64,000 nt of DNA, from contig NC_060259.1 of the NCBI RefSeq assembly GCF_921293095.1, forward strand, positions 4,712,001-4,776,000, in the 5' to 3' direction. The translations under genes and the position numbers were made by a program. The stretch's first letter is position 1; the number at the start of each line of letters is the position of its first letter. Shown in pieces: positions 1 through 12,055 of the stretch. Source of the DNA: Ischnura elegans. Taxonomy: Eukaryota > Arthropoda > Insecta > Odonata > Coenagrionidae. The notes below the pieces were generated by a model, which did not search any database, was not told the origin of the DNA, and was given only the letters and a program-made list of their open reading frames with translations.

Positions 1-2585
1 CAACACAAAAGATTCGAAACTTTTACTTTGGAAATAATGAAATAGGAATGAATCAAAGAGAAGAAATGATCCAGGTAACAAATTCCTTACAAGGCATGCA
101 ACCACATCCCATATTTTAGTCTGTAATTATAGGAAAGGCCATCATTTTTATAATGACTGGCTTTTCCACCAACAAGGTAACATGAATATGGTAGGAAGGG
201 CTTTAGAGTTTCCCTCAAGGTTCAAGGGTTGATCTTCCAATGTTTTGAAGGCATACCTTGCCATTGTCTTCAGGGTGATGCAGATGATGAAGACAATGGC
301 AGACTATGCCCTAAAAACGCTGGAAAATCTCAACCCTTGGACCTGGAGGGAAACGCAAAAGCTCTTCCTACTACCAGTTCACCTGGATGGCTAGAGATCC
401 TCAATGAGCTTAAAAGAGCTCCAGTAACTAGGTTTTTTTTATTTTCAGTAACTTTCACCAAATTTCTTTTTAATTATGTCAAACAGAGGCAGTGTTATTA
501 TAACACCAAGAAGTTTTTCGATTGAAACTCTGGAACTTCACAGAATTAATGGTGAAAAAACCCTAGGTCAATGCACATAACAAGAGATGGAAATTTATTA
601 TCTTGCCTTCAGTTTCCAATGAATATCCTCCATTCCATATAAATCCTCCAGCAACTTTTGATTAATATACCTTTCCCTCTGTAAAATACTCCGGTAATAG
701 GGCAGCTTTTTAATAACAACATTGCCAAGTGCTCCACAATATACACAACTCCCACAGTTGTTTTTTTTTATGAATTACTTAATTATTCTAGTGGTGTTCT
801 CTGTTGCAGATGTGCTCAGATAGATTATTCCTATATGCTTCATCCAAAGCAGCAAAGCTACACTCAAAGTTTGCACCTGTCTACAAATATGAATTTTCAT
901 ATAGAGGCACTTACAGCATTACAGAAGCCATGATTGGATCTGATGAATACCTTGGTAAGTCAATAAAACCAAATTAATGAGCTCCTTCAAATATATATGG
1001 AAATTCATTTTGATCTAGGCGCACACACTGATAAATCTATCTTTAGTTCTTACAATAGGGTGGTTTACTATTATTTTTTTATTACCTAAATCGAAAGATT
1101 ATTACTCCTTGAGTACGTAATTCACAATCTTAAATTTTTAATGACGTTATCTATTTTTCACGATTAATTGAAAAGTGAAAAATTTCAAGTGTGCAAAAAA
1201 TGCGACGGCTAAGTATGAATGCTGGGAAAAGCCCAAGCAACGTATTTCTGATTCCCGCTGCCACCATGTGAGGTGACCTTGGGGCGAGGCTTTAAGGGCT
1301 GCTACCATGCAGTCTGCTAGCAGGTAGTGCTTGGCTTAAATAAGGATTATTATTACCTTATCAAACAAAGGAAACTTTCCGATCTTAGGCAATTTTTAAA
1401 GGTGATTATTAAGAGATGTTTCCCTGAGCACTCATGCATGCATTGGTAATCTCAGACGATGTAAAACTCTTATCTTCTCATATAGAAACTAGGTCCCTCT
1501 GACGTCATATGGAGTGGCATCGCATGGGTGCCAATCAGACCTTTTTCAAATGAGGCTAAAATTGACTATTAGCATTCATCTAAACTGGGATTTCTACAAC
1601 CAAATATTTTGTATATTATGAATACACTAATGGTGGGTAACGAATCGCAATCAGTGCCTTTCTTTGATGAAGGAACCTACACTATTGACAATTTTAGGCA
1701 GCAAATAGTTAGTACATAAGTATGTACATAAAAAATGTACCCTACAACTGTGGGTGTTTTAAAAAGGCAAAAAAATAATTCTTCCAATACAATGCAGTGA
1801 AAATATAAAATCAAATGAATGCTGAGACTCAGGGAATAATCGAGAGAACAGCCGTATCATGGTCAGGGACATTCAGTGAAAAATTGATGAATTTTTAGCT
1901 TCTGATTACATATTTTATTTTAACTGAGATGGCACACAAAGGAAATTCTTCAAAATGGGGGGAAAATATTTCCATAAATCCTACAAATGCTGGTATATTA
2001 TGTATTTGTAAGGCTAGGGGTGACATTGAGGTTAAATAAATTATTTGTTGATTAAAAGTAATCTCCCATCTTCCTATTTCATAATTTCTTTTACCAAGTA
2101 AGTATCATTTCCAAAAACAACATTTGTTTTATTAATAAAATTAACAGCTATAATGGTGAAATGACTTTCTCACTCACAGGGATTGCTCATGGAGATGATA
2201 TTGCCTATGTTATTGCCCTGTCGTATGTGAAGCCATTTGAGGCCAAAGATAAGCCAATATCAGACCTACTCCTTGATTTTTACACATCTTTCATGCAGAA
2301 AGGGTAAGTAAATTGGCAGTTATTCTTATTTCATAAATATTATGGTTACCTTAAACAATGTTATCAACATTATTTTATCAATATTCAACCTACAGAATAC
2401 CAGCAAGCAAAGGAGTTACATGGGAAAAAATTCAACCAGAAAAAGATTACCTAGGCTACCTATCTATTGCATCACCAAGAAATGTTAAAATGGCTTATTC
2501 AAATGACTTTGGGAATGAAAAATTTTGGGATTCATTGGGATTAAGAGAACTTCATAATTTGAAAACATACCACGAAGAGCTTTAA
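1..2585 (+). CDS. Type-B carboxylesterase, C-terminal part (5' end outside window)
   Basis: Serine ester hydrolase of the carboxyl/cholinesterase family; the exact substrate cannot be read here. Exons seen: <1-74, 810-954, 2180-2303, 2396-2585. All junctions are GT/AG and the phases agree (0, 1, 2). The first exon carries the family's FYFG block (KIRNFYFGNNEIG). The second gives CSDRLFLYASSKAAKLH followed by PVYKYEFSYRG, typical of the region before the catalytic His. The third has GIAHGDDIAY, whose His fits the third member of the Ser-Glu-His triad. The last exon ends with the usual WEKIQPEKDYLGYLSI segment and a TAA stop at 2583-2585. The nucleophile (GxSxG), the Glu and the signal peptide lie upstream of the window. 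No damage is seen. Intron 2 (955-2179) hosts a MITE. Juvenile hormone esterase or a detoxifying esterase are both possible. Confidence 0.9.
1053..1687 (+). mobile_element. MITE, CAATAGGG family, copy 1
   Basis: One of three copies of a roughly 640-680 bp non-coding repeat (others at 10862-11536 and 36392-37063). Its ends are inverted repeats: CAATAGGGTGGTTT at the left and the complement of CAATAGGGTAGTTTCC at the right in the best copy. Shared interior landmarks are AAATCGAAAGATTATTACT near the left end and TTTGTATATTATGAATACACT near the right. This copy sits in intron 2 of the esterase gene and is the most diverged at its right end. The superfamily is not clear, because no clean target duplication was found. 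Confidence 0.7.
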
Positions 2586-2651
2586 CATATCAAAATAAGA
2601 TATAACAGAATTTTTCAACAAACTTATCAGCTTGACTTATTTACTTATGGA

Positions 2652-2657
2652 AATAAA
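2652..2657 (+). terminator. Poly(A) signal of the carboxylesterase
   Basis: AATAAA lies 67 bases past the stop codon in AT-rich 3' UTR sequence, and a second overlapping copy follows directly. Confidence 0.6.
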
Positions 2658-2689
2658 ATAAAATGTTGAACTTTACCAATGCATCACTT

Positions 2690-3943
2690 AATCAATCTAA
2701 ACAAAAAAACTTAGGGTTTCTCTTTATCCAATGAAATCATCTGGTTCAGAAAGCGACAATATCAATTCCAATTTCAATTATCAGCAAACCCATTAAAGCC
2801 TTTAAACTAAATATGCATCGAAATACTATATTTAGAACACTAGCAAGAGGCATTCCCTTAGGTGGCGCCGTAGATTCACCTCGCCTAGTTTAATTGCCGG
2901 CTAGCGCAAGTGACTGCATATGGCTAGTGGCATTCTTATGAGCCAATACTTTCTTCTAAAGTATGACTGATACTGAATGCAGAAAAAAAAGGTTCAATAA
3001 AATCGAGGTACCGAAGTACAGGTCAATTACTCTAGAAGTCCCTCAATGTCGCAAACGCAGCGACGACTAGCTTAGACCATCTCAATTGCAAACCTTTATT
3101 AAAATATGCTCAATTCCCAGTATAACATTAATCGGAAACTGTTACTAGAGCAACTACCCAGATTTCGCTCATTACCCGAGCCCTATCTATTACGGGTTCC
3201 AGAGAGACCAATTACTCAACTTGATGAGGATTCCCATACTCCTCGGGACAAATAGGGGCTTCAAAATTACTAATACTAACTATCGACTAAGAAAATTCAG
3301 AAAACTAATATCTAATTATCGGCCAAGAAAATTCATGAAAAGGCATAGCAATCATTTCCCTGATATTTTCTATTCAAAGTTCTTACTAAGTGTCGTAATC
3401 ACCAATGTCCTTTGTTGCTGGCGATGATCCTCCGTCTTCTTTCTGCCAACAGCTTACTCTGCTTCAGTTGGTGACATCACCGCTCTGGAAGCGAAGTGAA
3501 AGTATCCCGGCGACACTTAGTCTCTGCGATGCCTTCGGCTCTGTAGGCGTTGGTCAGCGGCCGTTGTCCGTCGAAAATGTGCCTCCTCCGAAATACCGCA
3601 TTATTATGACAGCTATTTTGGATTTAGCTCTCCTGGACTTTACCGTTACTCGCAAAAGTATATGGGCGATCAATTTCCACTCGCACCCACCGTTTACCAA
3701 CAAGCTCCAATTCCCGAGAAAGTGTTTCATGACTTATCAAATGTTTTTCTGGCGATTTAAAGTACTACGCAGAATTTATTATCAAAAAATTAACTTTAAA
3801 GACGCAAAGAATGTAAAGTCAGTGTGATTATCGTTCCGACGCGTGTAAGGTGATCATAAATGAGCCTTACACTACCTAGGCAGTAATCCCACAGTCTTTT
3901 GGGATGTAATTACCAATCCCTCCCACAGGGGGGCTATGGTAAA
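2690..3943. other. Intergenic sequence without a recognised gene
   Basis: Unique-looking sequence downstream of the esterase. Short open frames occur (for example 3405-3827) but show no family motif. Part of 3000-3940 may be internal sequence of the adjacent LTR fossil, since it lies on its internal side, but no gag or pol motif was seen. Confidence 0.4.
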
Positions 3944-4520
3944 ACAATCCCACCGCTGCCACCATTGTAATGCGTGCGGGTTCTTGCCCTTGGTGTCGGG
4001 AAGCGAATAATCACACACAAGTATTTAAAGTTTTTACCCCAAAGTTTATTTCCATTCAAAAACCCAACATCCAAGTCAATGCAATGAATATACATAAAGT
4101 AATGATGAATTTGTTCGTCCAGAATAGCCAAAAGTTAAGATATTACCAAGTCTCGGGAAGGAGAGGAGCTGCTGATGATGGCACGGGTGGATAGCGAGGC
4201 GCTTCGGTCACACGGGCCATACGGCCCGCGCTTCGACTCCAACTGACGGCTACATTGCTGACTGCCCTGTGTGTTCCTGAGTGCGACAGTCCTGAGTGCC
4301 CGAGTGACAATTGCATCTACACCGTGCCATTATATAGGGAAGTGGAACCAGGATGTTTTCGTCCAAGAGGAAGGGGAAGAGGAAGGTTACGCGTTCTAGA
4401 AAGTGAAAAGGTGCAAATCCGGAGGCATAGTTTATCATAGCTGGCAATTCTGAGACGTCACACAACAACATATTTATACATATTTTGGAAATGGAAATCT
4501 TCCATTTCCGGGTCACTACA
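3944..4520 (-). mobile_element. LTR-retrotransposon fossil: one LTR plus primer-binding site
   Basis: On the - strand the segment begins TGTAGTGACC (4520) and ends in TTACA (3966), the TG...CA form of an LTR, about 555 bp long. Directly inside it comes TGGTGGCAGCGGTGGGATTG (3964-3945), a primer-binding-site-like tract beginning TGG, as in Gypsy-type elements. This would make it the 5' LTR of an element running leftward. No recognisable coding part follows, so it is a broken relic. Confidence 0.55.
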
Positions 4521-4666
4521 CATGGTTTAATTGGTTCCTTAAAGCTGTATCAAGTTAGGTTAGACCCTAAAACCAAAAAAGAAGCTAAAGATTATTTGAT
4601 ATCCAAAGTAAACTCTCCAGTTGTTGATGAACCAATATATGTCAAGGGCAAGTATGTAAGTCTCTT

Positions 4667-4905
4667 TTAACCCTTGGGCCACGGGAGTTCACGATTTAAG
4701 CTGCTAGCCAGTGCAGAAGAGACCCCCTGTGAAGGAGGCACCCTCTGCCACGAGGGCTGCTCTGGTAGAATGAAGCCCCTTAGCGATCCTTGTGGACAGG
4801 AAAGTGCCCAAGTGCAAGATATCCAGGAAGCAGTAAAATTTTTTGGGTGAATGCCACAGTCAGCGTGCTAAATTTATAAAAACATTCCCGCACCCTAAAG
4901 GTTAA
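4667..4905 (+). mobile_element. TTAA-flanked MITE (piggyBac-like), copy 1
   Basis: A 239 bp non-coding element bounded by TTAA on both sides. Its ends are imperfect inverted repeats: CCCTTGGGCCACGGGAGTT at the left and the complement of CCTTTAGGGTGCGGGAATG at the right. A second copy lies in opposite orientation at 39218-39455. The TTAA target and CC-starting tips are the piggyBac signature, so it was probably moved by a piggyBac transposase supplied elsewhere. Confidence 0.7.
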
Positions 4906-4909
4906 AATT

Positions 4910-5251
4910 ATTGTAGACTACAGGGACCAAATTACTAATATCAGTCAGCAGTCAGCAAATGAGGTAGTCAATAGGTTACACTTAAATAAGAATTATCTGA
5001 AAAGGAACTGCAACAGGTGTATTGCCCAATTGCATTGTTTCTGTGAGTCTGCCCCTACCACCAAAAGTACAAACCCTAAATATTCAATGCTTGAGAAATA
5101 AAATAGATGATTTAGAGTTATTGGGTAATGATCAAATGCTGATGTGGTGTGTATTACCAAACATTGACTTAGGCTATGGAAACTCAGGAGTGTGAATACA
5201 GGTATTGAAGGCTTTTCTAGCCATTCTTATTTACAGTTTATATGTAAAATT
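4910..5251 (+). mobile_element. LINE fragment, start of endonuclease domain
   Basis: The translation contains IQCLRNKIDDLELLG followed in another frame by ADVVCITKH, the opening of the AP-endonuclease domain of CR1/Jockey-like LINEs (normally ...CLTEHWL). The piece is frameshifted and stops where the TTAA element at 5252 begins. It is a dead fragment. Confidence 0.5.
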
Positions 5252-7256
5252 TTAACCTTTTCCCTACGCCGGGCGTTTTTTAACGGCTTGAATTTTCCAA
5301 TGCTAAAGGATGAAGGCCGTGATTTCACGGCTTGAATTTTTCGAAGGAAAAGGCCGAAGGCCGTGTTTTCACGGTTTTGCGGTCATGCTTGCCAAGTGGG
5401 TCCCACCCGCCATTAGGGTCCCTCGGCGCAAGAGGTCCGACACTTTCCTATTATCCATGTGGGGATTATCTCGGCCCATTCCGGCTCTTAGTGTCCCACT
5501 CAAGGAAGGTGCTCATGGTCACTTATTTGTTTTTAAGTTAGAATAACTAAAAACGTACATGTTGCATTTAATGCAAATCAATGCCAAGAATTACATTCTG
5601 GATCTTCTGCTGATTGGTTCCAAATTTTAAACGGAACTGTAGCGTTCATATTAAGAGAGTTGATTATCACCTAGAACAAATTTTGGAGATGCTAAGGTTA
5701 GATACTTAATTGTTATTTTTAAAACTTACTAGCAAATTTATTGGAGCGATATTGTAATGATTTACATCTAAAGATATACGTTACTCTGTTAGCCACATTC
5801 AAAATGTACATTTGTGGTGAAATTCGACAAAATATTCGATTTAACTCCTATGAAAAAAAGCCCTCGTAATGTAATAAAACATGTTTCTCTCAGTTCTTTC
5901 TCGTGAGCCAAAATTACAGCGACTATTTTTAATAACCTCTTATCAACCTTTGAATGCAAATGTATTATAAATGAATTTCGCTATAAATACCAATTAATGC
6001 ACATCCTAAATTTCGTAAATATAATGTACAAATAGGGAATGTTTTACGTAGAAACATGTTGTGAGAAGCATTCCATACCATTGCAGGAATGAGAACTGCT
6101 CTACCCAGGTAATTACTTTCATATCTTGGTTCTCTGGTCAGCTTACATTAAGGTGGTCTGCCCTGTGCACCTCACAGGCTTACTTCGAGACACATTAGCA
6201 CATTAATGTTTTCTTGGAAAAACATATTACCCTTCAACTGGCACATCCAAGAGTAGATTGGTGCAGGTAGCCTCCTACTGAAATATGTGGAAGAAAATAA
6301 CCTCACTCTTCTCGGAATAACTCATTTTCTTTTCAAAATTTTCTTGGCGTGTATTCAAATTTAGCCGTTAACTATCTGTACGCATTCCGCTACCTATACC
6401 AGGGATGGTTTCTGTAGAACCCTGCTGTGCGATGCAGCCCATACCATGAATGGAAAGAGAACTGCTCTACCCAGGTAATTACTCTCATATCTTGGTTCTC
6501 TGGTCAGGATCCATTAAGGTGGTCTGCCCTGTGCACCTCACGGGCTTACTTCGGGACACATTAGCACATTAATGTTTTCTTGGAAAAACTTATTACCCTC
6601 CAACTGGCACACCCAAGAATATATTGGTGTAAGTATCATCCTGCTGAAATATGTACATGGAAGATGAAGGGAGGTGGAAGGGAAGTGGAAGTGTTTTGTA
6701 TTTTTTCTTATATCGTGCGTAATATGAATTTATATTTATGTAAGTGAAATTGCTTTATAAATATAATTTAGCCATTTCAAACAACACATTTGTAAGATTC
6801 AAGGAGTTTTATGACTATTCTTTGGGAAAATATTCTTCTAAAAAAATTCGAAATGTTTCATTCTCATTGCCCTTTTGCTGTAAACCCTAAAAATAACCAT
6901 AGAACTTAGTTTAAAAGTTCTACAGGCATTGCAAAACGAAAGGAATAATTGATGAACTGACATTTGCTGCACTAGTAACAATTTAAGAAAATTGAAATCG
7001 CACTAGTAACAGTAAACTGACCGCATAAGTACGCCGTGATGGGCTGCCTTCGGGAAAAGGGTCGAGGATTATATTTGCCCAGTTGCCGAGGAAAGGGTCC
7101 GGCACCCCGCTAGGAAAGATCATTAAGGGGAGGAAGCGACAACCTGGACGATACCTTGCTGAGAAGCAACTCTGTACAGGGCAAAAAAGAAATGCTCAAA
7201 GCCTTCGTACAGCCAAAAGCAACTTCCCGTGAAGGAGCCCGGCGCGAAAGGGCTAA
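5252..7256 (+). mobile_element. Non-autonomous TTAA element, 2,005 bp, copy 1
   Basis: Bounded by TTAA (5252-5255) and CTAA (7253-7256). The tips are inverted repeats: CCTTTTCCCTACGCCGGGC at the left and the complement of GCCCTTTCGCGCCGGGC at the right. The subterminal region holds short palindromes around GGCCGTG..CACGGC. No transposase is encoded; the longest frame (5310-5546) is also kept in copy 2 with only two changes, which reflects youth rather than selection. Copy 2 (18998-21002) has exactly the same length in the opposite orientation. Family by ends and target: piggyBac-like. Confidence 0.8.
6080..6660 (+). repeat. Two-unit tandem duplication inside the TTAA element
   Basis: A unit of about 200 bp beginning near GAACTGCTCTACCCAGGTAA occurs at about 6090-6290 and again at about 6450-6650. 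Each unit includes CATTAAGGTGGTCTGCCCTG and TTAATGTTTTCTTGGAAAAA. The same two units are in the inverted copy (about 19610-20170). A single further piece of the unit lies at about 21998-22080 inside a SINE-like insertion, so the module also exists outside this element. Confidence 0.75.
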
Positions 7257-7639
7257 ATGTGAAGGTGTTCTAATTTTGTTTGAAATGGACTGAGTTACAG
7301 TGAATGCATGATAACAGGTGGTGGAAACACACCAAGATTCATCCTACATGTACTCCTAGGATGACACTCATATTTGATAATATAAAATCAGCAGATAGTA
7401 GCAGGTAAAAAAAGAATGTGTAGTGAGTCGAGTTGTCCCTTTTTTGGCATCTCATTGGCATTAAACAAATCAATGTTACCAAATTTTAGAGAAGTGATGA
7501 AATATTGTTGAATTGTTTGTATATTTTTAGATACAAGTATGCATGAAAGGAGCCAAGGTCTATGAAATTGCCACCCTAGTGGCTAGAAAGGTGTGTGAAC
7601 TTGGAGATTCACTTCTCTTCCATAATGTCTGTGACTAAT
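7257..7639. other. Short unique stretch, no gene seen
   Basis: AT-rich sequence between the TTAA element and a LINE scrap. No open frame or repeat was recognised. Confidence 0.4.
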
Positions 7640-7855
7640 GCATTTTGGATGGAGGCCGCCCATGCCACAGATGAATGTTAAATACTGTAATCAAAACCAA
7701 AGTAGGGAAAGAAAACCCACTGATATACACAAAGATATGATGAATATACAGAAAGTTAATCTCTTTACACTTCAACCAATGTTCCGTGAAGCATAACATA
7801 TTGACTTTGGCAAAGTCATGACTTTGATTTTGAATTTTTGAAGAAGAATTTGTAC
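7640..7855 (-). mobile_element. LINE endonuclease fragment
   Basis: On the - strand the peptide VNMLCFTEHWLKCKEI matches the conserved LC.TEHWL block of the LINE AP-endonuclease. Only about 70 residues are left. It abuts the broken end of the piggyBac-like pseudogene, so one of the two truncated the other. Confidence 0.5.
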
Positions 7856-7856
7856 A

Positions 7857-9461
7857 TTTCAAAAAGTTTGACTGGCTTCCACTTATGCCACAGTGAATTT
7901 GGTTTGAGTTTATTAGATCGCCTCAGTTTCTCAATACACTGGCCGGCATAACGATTAGTTTCAGTCTTGACTAATTTGATCATTTCTTTTGGGAAGAAAA
8001 GAGAAAAACAGTCAAACTCATCTGACTGGGCATCAACAGTAGCGCTGACTCCAACGTCCTCTTCAAAGACTGGTAGTTCTACAGCCATGTCCTGGTCTGA
8101 CCAGCCAACATCACCATCAGCATGACTGTGTCGCCTCACTCGCACAGGATCAGGATCTGGACAAAAAATATATATTACAAATCTATAAAGTAGGCTCTAT
8201 GTCCATAGCAGGTTTAGAAATAAACAAACCTAACACATCCATGTAAAAATAAATGCAGGCATAAGTATAATTTATAATAAAAAATATTTTAGTATTGGTA
8301 GAAATTTTATTTACCAATATCTAGGGGGGCTTCATGTTGTGCTGTGTCTTCTACAGGGATGTCTTCCTCATTCTCCTCTGCACTACTTTTATCTGGAAAG
8401 CACAATATGGTTATTATTGGATTTAGGCCCCTACTATAATTATTGAGAAATGTAAAAGTAACTGATGACATAGTAGGCCTACTGTGCAATAGAATCATCA
8501 ATCAATTTCTTGTGAGCTACTGGCACATCTTTTTTTCAAGTGAAGTAGAGGGCCATAGGCAAATTTATACCTGCCAAGTATAAAGAAATGGTAGAGCAAA
8601 CCAATGAAACCAAGGAAAAATTTTAATAAAATAACTGTATAAAAGACTAGGCCTCTAGACCTAGTTTGACATTTTTGTGTACTAATACTTCTAATAACAC
8701 CAAATAACAAAATATTTCTATAAAATGCTCAAATTAGGAATGTTTTGTCAATATAAAAGCCAAATTACATATTCAGGAAGTAAATATAAATTATATTATG
8801 TTATGTGTGAATTGAAGAACCACGTGTAAATTCATACCCTAGTAATAACAATACCTAACCTCTCAAAATATGTTTTCAAAACAAATATTGAATTACAAAA
8901 TACTATTTTTCAGTTTGCTAAGTACAAACAATATCATTTATGAACACTAAGTTCTTATTATGGCCACCAATACTCGGTTTAGAAAAATTCTAACACAATT
9001 GTAGTAAACAATTCCAAACAACATTATACTCAATATAAAGTTTGAAAACATGAATATATTATTTACCTATGTCGTCAATGGTGAAATCCGGATCTTCATC
9101 AGAGTCATCAACAATATCAGAGTCCGTATCTAACGCTAATTCAGCTAAAATATCGTCCTCTTCCATTGTTTCTTGAAACGTGTTCCTCTCCATGCTTGAT
9201 GTAAACAGACTGACGACGCCAGCTGACAGCAGTCGATAAACAAAAGCCTCAAGCGATCGTGTGACGTAGTAGCTCCAAGCGGATTTTTTCCGAACTAACC
9301 AACAAAACTGGTTTTGTAATGCAGCAGTCGGCACTCGAATATCACTCGGGCAACGCCATTTATAGACTGTTAAAGCTGTGCTTGAGTCACGCTCGAGCGC
9401 CGGCCGCGGGACTAAACAATGGCGCTCGAGCGTGACTCGAGCGTAGACTCGAATGTGTTAA
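7857..9461 (-). pseudogene. piggyBac-like transposase gene with introns, 3'-truncated
   Basis: N-terminal part of a piggyBac (DDE_Tnp_1_7) transposase. Three exons can be built: 9193-9067 (MERNTFQETMEEDDILAELA, acidic), 8392-8315 and 8156-about 7857. Both introns have GT/AG sites and interrupt codons at phase 1, giving joins IDD-I-D and LD-I-D. Exon 3 contains DEFDCFSLFFPKEMIKLV and ETNRYAGQCIEKL, the start of the transposase core, then stops at the LINE scrap, so the catalytic aspartates are gone. The 5' element end is a TTAA at 9458-9461 with ACATTCGAGTC and repeated CTCGAGCGTGACTC motifs just inside. Most piggyBac elements lack introns, so this may be a domesticated-type or intron-gaining lineage, now dead. 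Confidence 0.65.
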
Positions 9462-9526
9462 CATTCAAATTAGAAGTAATATCACAAGTTAACCCTCCGA
9501 TTTTGTCAAATCCTTAACCAAGGGTA

Positions 9527-9779
9527 CAGGGGAGCCGAGTTATAAAAAATATTGGGCGGCCCATAGCAGGGGTCTTGCCCTTGGAGATTTGATAAATAGT
9601 GAGTTTTAAAGTTTTTTAAAGCATTTTAGCGGAGTTATATGATCAACATTAGAACCCTGAAAACTTGACTCTCGATGACTGGATGCTCCGTGGAAAATCG
9701 GCAAGCCTGACACATTTTTTCCTCACAAATTTTTGAGGGGGCTCTCACCTCCTCAGGCCCCATGGAGTCATTGCCACTG
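9527..9779 (-). mobile_element. hAT MITE, CAGTGGCGCCGACT family, copy 1
   Basis: Starts CAGGGGAGCCGAGT and ends with the complement of CAGTGGCAATGACTCCATGG. It is flanked by CAAGGGTA (9519-9526) and CAAGAGTA (9780-9787), a 7/8 match and the hAT duplication length. Shares the ATAAAAAATATTGGG and AGGCCCCATGGAGTC blocks with the copy at 46380-46732. Confidence 0.75.
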
Positions 9780-9787
9780 CAAGAGTA

Positions 9788-10389
9788 CATCTTTCCTTAA
9801 AAAGGGTACTTTTTAGCAGAAGCAATTGAAGAATTTTCAAGCACCCTACAAATAACTAATTGGGTACTAGTGAACAATGCACAATCGGTAAATTAAAAGT
9901 ATGATGCCTTCCTTAACATATTACGTACCTACTCTCTATTTTCAATGGGTCTTCCCCCTACAAACAAGTAAATCAAGGAAGCCACGACAAAACTTGGGTA
10001 ATTCCATAAATTTCACTCATATATAAAGATTTTAAATATTTGTGGGCCAAGTATCTTTCTCATTACCCCATTTCTCCTGTTACCACTATTAACCATATTT
10101 CCTTTCCTCCTTCCTATTTTATCTCCTCGTACTTACAGTCCATATAATTTGCCCTCCTAATAATCCCGATCATGAAATATACTGATGCAGTGGCCTCATG
10201 CCTTCGTCAGATTCGAAAATTATCTTACAAACGCTCAGTATACCTGCCATAGAGAATTTCTGTGATTGCATTAGGTATTTTCCCCACTGGCCTTCATGTG
10301 AAATACCCTCTCTCTCTCTCTGGCCTCCCTCCACACCTACAGCCATCCCTTCATGTCTTTTTGTCCCAACAATCATTTCTTCGTTGTTT
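9788..10389. other. Intergenic sequence, mostly unassigned
   Basis: No gene seen. From about 10080 the sequence becomes pyrimidine-rich, with a (TC)n run near 10308. It may be 5' sequence of the Penelope-like fragment that follows. Confidence 0.35.
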
Positions 10390-10861
10390 TATTCGTGACC
10401 AATACGATATGCTAACTAAAACATTCCACAATTCAATCAAAAACTTAATAACATTTCTCTGACAGCACCACATCTTCTCCCCAATATTAATGAAATACTC
10501 CATGCATCCCATTGCTCACTACAACTCTGCCGAACTAAATCCCTAAAAAAGCTCTCCTCCCTTTGTGCATCTCATTTTTGTGCCGGGCTGTCTTAACCTG
10601 TCAATTTAGCTTTGGTCATTCCCTCCCCACCTCTTTTACATATTTACAAACCTGATTTATCCACCCATTCAATCTTCCTCCTTCACCCCCACAACAACTT
10701 CTTTCATCTCCACAAAGTCGACAGCTAGAGAGAGAACAATCCTGACACCTCCACTCCCAAAGACATGAGGATGAATGCCCACGTGGCCTCCATGTTCTAT
10801 TTTGGCCTCCCTTCCCCCCCACACACCACCCACTTGAACTTTATACAATTGAATTAACTTA

Positions 10862-11536
10862 CATTAAGGCGGTTTCCTTTTATTTTTATATTGCCTAAAT
10901 CGAAAGATTATTACTCCTGGAGTACGTATTTCACGCTTTTAGATTTTTAAATGACAATATCTATTTTTCGCGATTAAATGAAAAGTGAAAATTTTCAAGC
11001 GCGCGAAAATGCGACGGCTAAGTATGAATGCTGGGAAAAGCTCGTGTGACAATTGCCATTCTAAATTCCTGCTGCCACAAGTGAGGTGACTTTGAGGCGA
11101 GGATATGTGTGCTGCTGCAGTGCAGGCTGCTAGCAGGCAGCAGATTACCCTGCTAGCTGGTAGCACTTGGCTTAAATAATGATTATTAATACCTTATCAA
11201 ACAAAGAAAACTTTCCGACCTTAGCCAGTTTTAATAGGTGATTATTAAGACATGTTTCCCTGAGCTCTGTGCCTCATGCATGCATTGGTAATCTCAGACG
11301 ATGTAAAACTACTGACTACTCGCATAGAAACTAGGTCCCTGCAACGTCACGTGGAGTGGTATCGCATGGGCGCCAATCTGGCCTTTTTCAAATGAGGATA
11401 AAATTGACCATTGCCATTCGTCTACACCGGTATTTCTAAAACCAAATAATTTGTATATTATGAATACACTAACGGTGGGGAACTAATCACAATCAATGCC
11501 TTTCGTTTTCTTTGATGAAGGAAACTACCCTTTTGG
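10862..11536 (+). mobile_element. MITE, CAATAGGG family, copy 2
   Basis: Same interior landmarks as the copies at 1053 and 36392, including AAATCGAAAGATTATTACT and TTTGTATATTATGAATACACT. The left tip has drifted to CATTAAGGCGGTTTCC and the right tip reads GAAACTACCCTTTTGG. Inserted into a Penelope-like fragment. Confidence 0.7.
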
Positions 11537-11694
11537 CTGTTCAAAGCATTTCATCCCCCTGGATTAAACATCAACAGATATTCACTTTAATTGCCTCAGC
11601 TCACTCTCCCCCCCCCTCGACCTCACCTCCCCTCCATCCCCCTCCCCCTTCCTCTGCCCTCCTTCATCCATTTCCAACACTCTTGCTCCTAACT

Positions 11695-11722
11695 CAGAGG
11701 AAGGTGGTAGTGCCACCGAAAA
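11695..11722 (+). ncRNA. Hammerhead-like core, Penelope family A tail
   Basis: CAGAGGA, one extra base, a GGTGG/CCACC stem, then GAAA. This resembles the CUGANGA - stem II - GAAA core, with a changed first box. It follows a C-rich tract, as in the other family A tails. Confidence 0.35.
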
Positions 11723-12055
11723 TTTGCTTGCCTGAGTCTTTTCAGTCTTTAAGAACAGCTATGTATTGCTGGCTCTGCAAACCACACATGCCAACAGGCT
11801 GTGACAATAACAAATTCAATTATAAAGAAATACAAAACTCTAGATCTCACCATGAATGACTTCACTGTGCATTTCCAAAAAACCTGGTGGATTTCTAAAA
11901 TCACTGCAGTGCGTTTAGAAGAGAATGACATTAGTGTCTCGTTTATGCATCCACATGGTACATTGAATTGTTCCACGTGGCCCAAAGAAGAGGACCTATG
12001 TGAAGTGCCATTGAAAAATACTCTGTGCAAATAGCGACTCACTCACCGTTTCCAG

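Larger units (their letters stand above)
10390..11740 (+). mobile_element. Penelope-like element, family A, decayed copy split by a MITE
   Basis: At about 10470-10720 the translation AELNPLKKLSSLCASHFC and LLHIYKPDL matches the N-terminal part of the better family A copy on the other strand (KALKKLFSLCHSFFQNGL and LHLYKPDLALLL). A CAATAGGG MITE interrupts it at 10862-11536. After the MITE come a C-rich tract (about 11590-11690) and a hammerhead-like core, which together form the 3' tail of family A. The RT core is missing, so the copy is internally deleted. Confidence 0.5.

Noticed and set aside
229-525. 98-codon open frame
   Set aside because: Lies in an intron of the esterase between supported exons and has no family motif.
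3405-3827. 140-codon open frame
   Set aside because: No recognisable domain and low-complexity composition; next to an LTR relic.
5310-5546. 78-codon frame kept in both 2-kb TTAA elements
   Set aside because: Similarity is explained by recent common origin of the copies; overlapping frames are equally kept and no domain is seen.
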